The notes below the pieces were generated by a model. It searched no databases and had not been told where the DNA came from. It saw only the letters and a program-made list of their open reading frames with translations. The translations under genes were made by a program, and so were the position numbers. From assembly GCA_005787665.1 (NCBI GenBank), contig SYAB01000201.1:1-7434 (forward strand): a stretch of DNA of 7,434 nt. Reading direction: 5' to 3'. Shown here piece after piece: positions 5,297-7,434 of the stretch (position 1 is the first letter of the stretch; every line of letters starts with the position of its first letter). The DNA comes from Actinomycetota bacterium. GTDB lineage: Bacteria; Actinomycetota; Actinomycetes; Mycobacteriales; Mycobacteriaceae.

Positions 5297-6541
5297 ATGA
5301 CAGAGACATTGTTGATTCGCGATGCTCATTTGCTTGATCCAACCGCGGGGACACTCAGCGAGCTGTCATGGATGGAACTTTCCGGCGGGCTGATTGCCGA
5401 TTCGGGAACCGGAACACCGCCGAGTCCGACCCCCGACACGCAGGTGATCGACGCGGCGGGCGCCACCGTGATGCCAGGTCTGGTGGACGCTCATGTGCAC
5501 CTCATTTTGACGACGTTCGACTTGGTGGACGCGGCGTCGTGGACCGCGGGGTACTCGACGGTGCGCGCGCTGGCCGAAGCCGGTCGGATGTTGCGCCGCG
5601 GTTTCACCACCGTGCGCGATGTCGGGGGCGCCGATTGGGGGATGGCAAGGGCTCTTGACGAGGGTCTGGCGGTGGGTCCCCGGCTCGTCTTCGGCGGCAA
5701 GGCGTTGTCGCAGACCGGGGGCCACGGTGACTTGCGTGCCCGGGGTGACGAGAGCATGCCCTGCTGCCAAACCCGCCCCGCGTTCGCCCGGATCGCCGAC
5801 GGGATTGAGGCCGTCCGCCACGCTGCGCGCGATGAATTTCGCAATGGGGCCGCGCACCTGAAAATGTTGCTGTCGGGCGGGGTGGCATCGCCGCTCGACG
5901 ACGTTTCCGAAGTGCAGTACAGCGACGAGGAGATGCGAACCGCGGTCGAAGAGGCCGATAACCACAACCGCTACGTCACGGTGCACGCCTATCACCCGCG
6001 GGGAGTGAACCGGGCCCTGCGCGCCGGCGTACGGTGCGTCGAACACGGCAATCTTCTCGATGACGAGACCATCACGCTTCTGCTGGACAATGACGCGTTC
6101 CTGGTTCCGACCCTGGTCACCTACGACCAGATGGACAAATTCGGCAAGCAGGCCGGGATCCCGGCCCGTTCGCTGCAGAAGAACGCCCAGGTACGCGATG
6201 CCGGACTGGCCGCGTTGGAGAAGGCCCACAAGGCCGGCGTGAATCTGGTGTACGGCAGTGATCTGCTGGGCCCCCTGCAGGCTGCGCAACTCGACGAATT
6301 CCGGTTGCGCGCCGAAATACAAGCGCCTATCGACATCATTCGGGCCGCAACGTCCACCGCCGCGCGTCTTCTGCAACTCGAGGGAGCCATCGGCACACTC
6401 GCTGCAGGCGCACAGGCCGATGTGCTCGTTCTCGACGGAAACCCGTTGGAGGACATCGCCGTTCTCACTGCCCCCGAACGACGCCTGCGGTATGTCATCC
6501 GTGCCGGCAGTCCCATCGTCGTCGCCGAATCGGCATCCTGA
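5297..6541 (+). CDS. Metal-dependent amidohydrolase (imidazolonepropionase / Xaa-dipeptidase-like)
   Basis: A complete 414-residue amidohydrolase-superfamily enzyme with a binuclear metal site. After the small N-terminal beta domain comes DAHVHL, with ligands His66 and His68. Then come His143 (TGGHGD), the presumed carboxylated bridging Lys189 (HLKMLLSGG), His230 (VTVHAY), His250 (VEHGNLL) and the catalytic Asp322 (GSDLLG). The C-terminus returns to the beta domain (IGTLAAGAQADVLVLDGNPLEDI), as usual. This pattern is that of the imidazolonepropionase-like/prolidase subgroup, whose members hydrolyse N-acylated or C-terminal amino-acid bonds and related amides; the exact substrate cannot be assigned. 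No signal peptide is visible, so it is cytosolic. The ATG at 5297 is preceded by GAGGG (5283-5287) at an acceptable distance. It follows the SDR in the same direction but 229 bases away, so co-transcription is doubtful. Confidence 0.93.
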   Translation: MTETLLIRDAHLLDPTAGTLSELSWMELSGGLIADSGTGTPPSPTPDTQVIDAAGATVMPGLVDAHVHLILTTFDLVDAASWTAGYSTVRALAEAGRMLRRGFTTVRDVGGADWGMARALDEGLAVGPRLVFGGKALSQTGGHGDLRARGDESMPCCQTRPAFARIADGIEAVRHAARDEFRNGAAHLKMLLSGGVASPLDDVSEVQYSDEEMRTAVEEADNHNRYVTVHAYHPRGVNRALRAGVRCVEHGNLLDDETITLLLDNDAFLVPTLVTYDQMDKFGKQAGIPARSLQKNAQVRDAGLAALEKAHKAGVNLVYGSDLLGPLQAAQLDEFRLRAEIQAPIDIIRAATSTAARLLQLEGAIGTLAAGAQADVLVLDGNPLEDIAVLTAPERRLRYVIRAGSPIVVAESAS

Positions 6542-6586
6542 ATCGAACGAAACTATGCGGTGAACGATCTGAGCCATAGTGGGAAG

Positions 6587-6967
6587 ATGCAACTTCCGCA
6601 GCGGCTGGCCAGGTTCAACCGGCGCGTCACCAATCCCGTCCAACGGCTCTGGGCGGGATGGGCCCCGATGATGGGCATTCTCGAACATGCGGGACGCAAG
6701 TCGGGTCGGATCTACCGCACACCGCTGACCGTCTTCTCCACCGACGAGGGAGTGGCCATCCTGTTGACCTACGGTCCGGATCGGGACTGGCTGAAGAACA
6801 TCATCGCCGCCGATGGTGGCCGACTGCGCCGGCACGGCCGCAATCGGGCCGTTCGCGACCCTCAGGTGGTGAGCAGGCAACAGGCGGCGGTGCGCGTCAC
6901 CGGGTTGGGCCGCAGGGCGTTTCCGAGACTGCCGTTCGAGAACGCGGTCTTGCTGACCTTCAAATGA
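6587..6967 (+). CDS. Nitroreductase family deazaflavin (F420)-dependent oxidoreductase
   Basis: A 126-residue protein of the Ddn-like split beta-barrel family, which in mycobacteria uses the deazaflavin cofactor F420 to reduce quinones or nitro compounds. Visible family features are the start MQLPQRLARFNRRVTNPVQ, then GILEHAGRKSGRIYRTPLTVF, ILLTYGPDRDWLKNIIAA and the basic GRLRRHGRNRAVRDPQVV. It ends with RLPFENAVLLTFK, and the length is close to the usual 130-150 residues. I prefer the ATG at 6587 because family members begin there; the frame also offers GTG at 6560, which would add nine unremarkable residues. A CATAGT hexamer at 6575-6580 ends 6 bases before this ATG, compatible with a leaderless start, but the match is poor. 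It lies 45 bases after the amidohydrolase stop, so read-through from that gene is also possible. Confidence 0.88.
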   Translation: MQLPQRLARFNRRVTNPVQRLWAGWAPMMGILEHAGRKSGRIYRTPLTVFSTDEGVAILLTYGPDRDWLKNIIAADGGRLRRHGRNRAVRDPQVVSRQQAAVRVTGLGRRAFPRLPFENAVLLTFK

Positions 6968-6982
6968 TGCCGACCATCCGGA

Positions 6983-6996
6983 TAGGCTTGAATCCG
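6983..6996 (+). promoter_or_regulatory. Leaderless promoter (-10 element) of the small exported protein gene
   Basis: TAGGCT (6983-6988) fits the mycobacterial -10 pattern TAnnnT and ends 7 bases before the GTG at 6996. Transcription would then begin at or next to the start codon. There is no ribosome binding site, as expected for a leaderless mRNA. No clear -35 element is visible. Confidence 0.55.
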
Positions 6997-7268
6997 TGAA
7001 ACTCCCCCGGCCCGGGCCGCTTGGGTTGGCGGTGGGCCTCGCCACCGCGTTCACCGTCCTGCCCGTCGCCGCCGCACCCTCGGCATCGGCTTGCCCGAGT
7101 GGCTTCACCACCGATCCCTTCACCGGCCAGTGCTACACACCCAATGCCCTACCGACCGTAGCGGGTATCCCCTGCATCCCGGGTAGGTCGCTGGGCACCT
7201 GCCTGGGCATCCTGCAGAACCAGTCCCCGCCCGGCGGCGGTCCCCCGCCGGGCTGGCCATGGCCGTAG
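6996..7268 (+). CDS. Small exported protein, 90 aa, four cysteines and Pro/Gly-rich tail
   Basis: An unnamed mycobacterial-type secreted protein. The N-terminus (Lys3, Arg5) and the hydrophobic stretch LGLAVGLATAFTVLPVAAA form a signal peptide; cleavage is likely after AAA (27) or ASA (32). The mature part carries Cys33, Cys46, Cys60 and Cys69, enough for two disulfides, with the motif CPSGFTTDPFTGQCYTP (33-49). It ends in a Pro/Gly/Trp tail (SPPGGGPPPGWPWP). Cys33 is not preceded by a lipobox leucine, so a lipoprotein is unlikely. The GTG at 6996 follows a leaderless -10 element. It converges on the cyclase-family gene with only 4 bases between stops. The function is unknown; an envelope or extracellular location is inferred from the signal peptide. 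Confidence 0.82.
   Translation: MKLPRPGPLGLAVGLATAFTVLPVAAAPSASACPSGFTTDPFTGQCYTPNALPTVAGIPCIPGRSLGTCLGILQNQSPPGGGPPPGWPWP
7229..7253. terminator. GC-rich hairpin at the convergent gene ends (possible bidirectional terminator)
   Basis: A perfect 9-bp stem, GCCCGGCGG (7229-7237) with CCGCCGGGC (7245-7253), and a 7-base loop. It ends 15 bases before the plus-strand stop codon ends and lies 20 bases past the minus-strand stop. No U-tract follows on either strand. It encodes the Pro/Gly tail, so the symmetry may be only a codon effect. Confidence 0.3.
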
Positions 7269-7272
7269 CGGC

Positions 7273-7434
7273 TCAGTCCTCGAAGATGGCCACCGCGCGG
7301 GTCCATCCGGCCGACGCCGCGTGAATCTTCACCGGGAAGCAGGACACCTCGAAACCGTCGGCGGGTAGTGACTCAAGGTTGTGCAGCTTCTCGATATGGC
7401 AAGAGCCGATGGTGCGCCCGGCCCGGTGCCCTTC
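7273..7434 (-). CDS. Cyclase family / kynurenine formamidase-like metal hydrolase, C-terminal part
   Basis: The last 53 codons of a gene that enters from the right edge, ending at TGA (7275-7273). The readable part includes SCHIEKLHNLESLPADGF, then EVSCFPVKIHAASAGWTRAVAIFED. The ExLxNLxxLP segment followed by CFPVKIxxASAGWxRAVA is typical of the C-terminus of the cyclase family (PF04199 type), whose members include kynurenine formamidase and isatin hydrolase. These are metal-dependent enzymes that open amide or lactone bonds. The metal-binding HxGTHxD motif expected nearer the N-terminus is outside the window, so activity cannot be judged. The frame is open to the window edge. Confidence 0.82.
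   Translation of the reverse strand, partial: EGHRAGRTIGSCHIEKLHNLESLPADGFEVSCFPVKIHAASAGWTRAVAIFED

Noticed and set aside
5366..7123. 585-codon open frame on the minus strand
   Set aside because: It runs antisense to the amidohydrolase, nitroreductase and exported-protein genes, all of which have clear family motifs. Its translation has no motif, and such long antisense frames are common in high-GC DNA.

Overview
The window looks like chromosome of a high-GC actinobacterium, most likely a mycobacterium (Mycobacterium/Mycolicibacterium). This rests on the GC-rich sequence and codon use, frequent GTG starts, stop/start overlaps of the GTGA/ATGA type, a leaderless-type promoter, a deazaflavin (F420)-dependent nitroreductase family gene, and two small exported proteins of a mycobacterial type. 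The genus is an inference. I see no rRNA, tRNA, CRISPR array, insertion sequence or phage gene.

Left part, minus strand (1-3580). A compact cluster reads leftward: VOC-fold metalloenzyme (3580-2996), GNAT acetyltransferase (2999-2403), alpha/beta hydrolase of the proline iminopeptidase type (2406-1516), class I SAM methyltransferase (1519-665), then after a 109-base gap an MFS transporter (555 to beyond base 1). The first four genes are joined by three consecutive 4-base stop/start overlaps, so they are almost certainly one translationally coupled operon. Four modifying enzymes followed by an exporter-like gene suggest processing and export, or detoxification, of a small molecule. The substrate cannot be read from the sequence. 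A nearly identical C/G palindrome occurs upstream of the first gene and upstream of the transporter.

Middle (3581-5296). A divergent intergenic region leads into a rightward gene for a 91-residue exported protein with two cysteines (3807-4082). Behind it lies a decayed short-chain dehydrogenase (SDR) remnant on the minus strand (about 4125-4266): the N-terminal Rossmann motif is joined, out of frame, to a C-terminal piece. An intact, different SDR follows on the plus strand (4321-5067), then 229 bases with no gene I can recognise.

Right part (5297-7434). A complete metal-dependent amidohydrolase, a deazaflavin-dependent nitroreductase family protein and a 90-residue exported cysteine/proline-containing protein all read rightward. 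The exported protein starts at a probable leaderless GTG. It converges, with only 4 bases between stops, on the C-terminal end of a cyclase-family (kynurenine formamidase-like) metal hydrolase on the minus strand. The right part looks like ordinary mycobacterial metabolic genes in loose order rather than one system.
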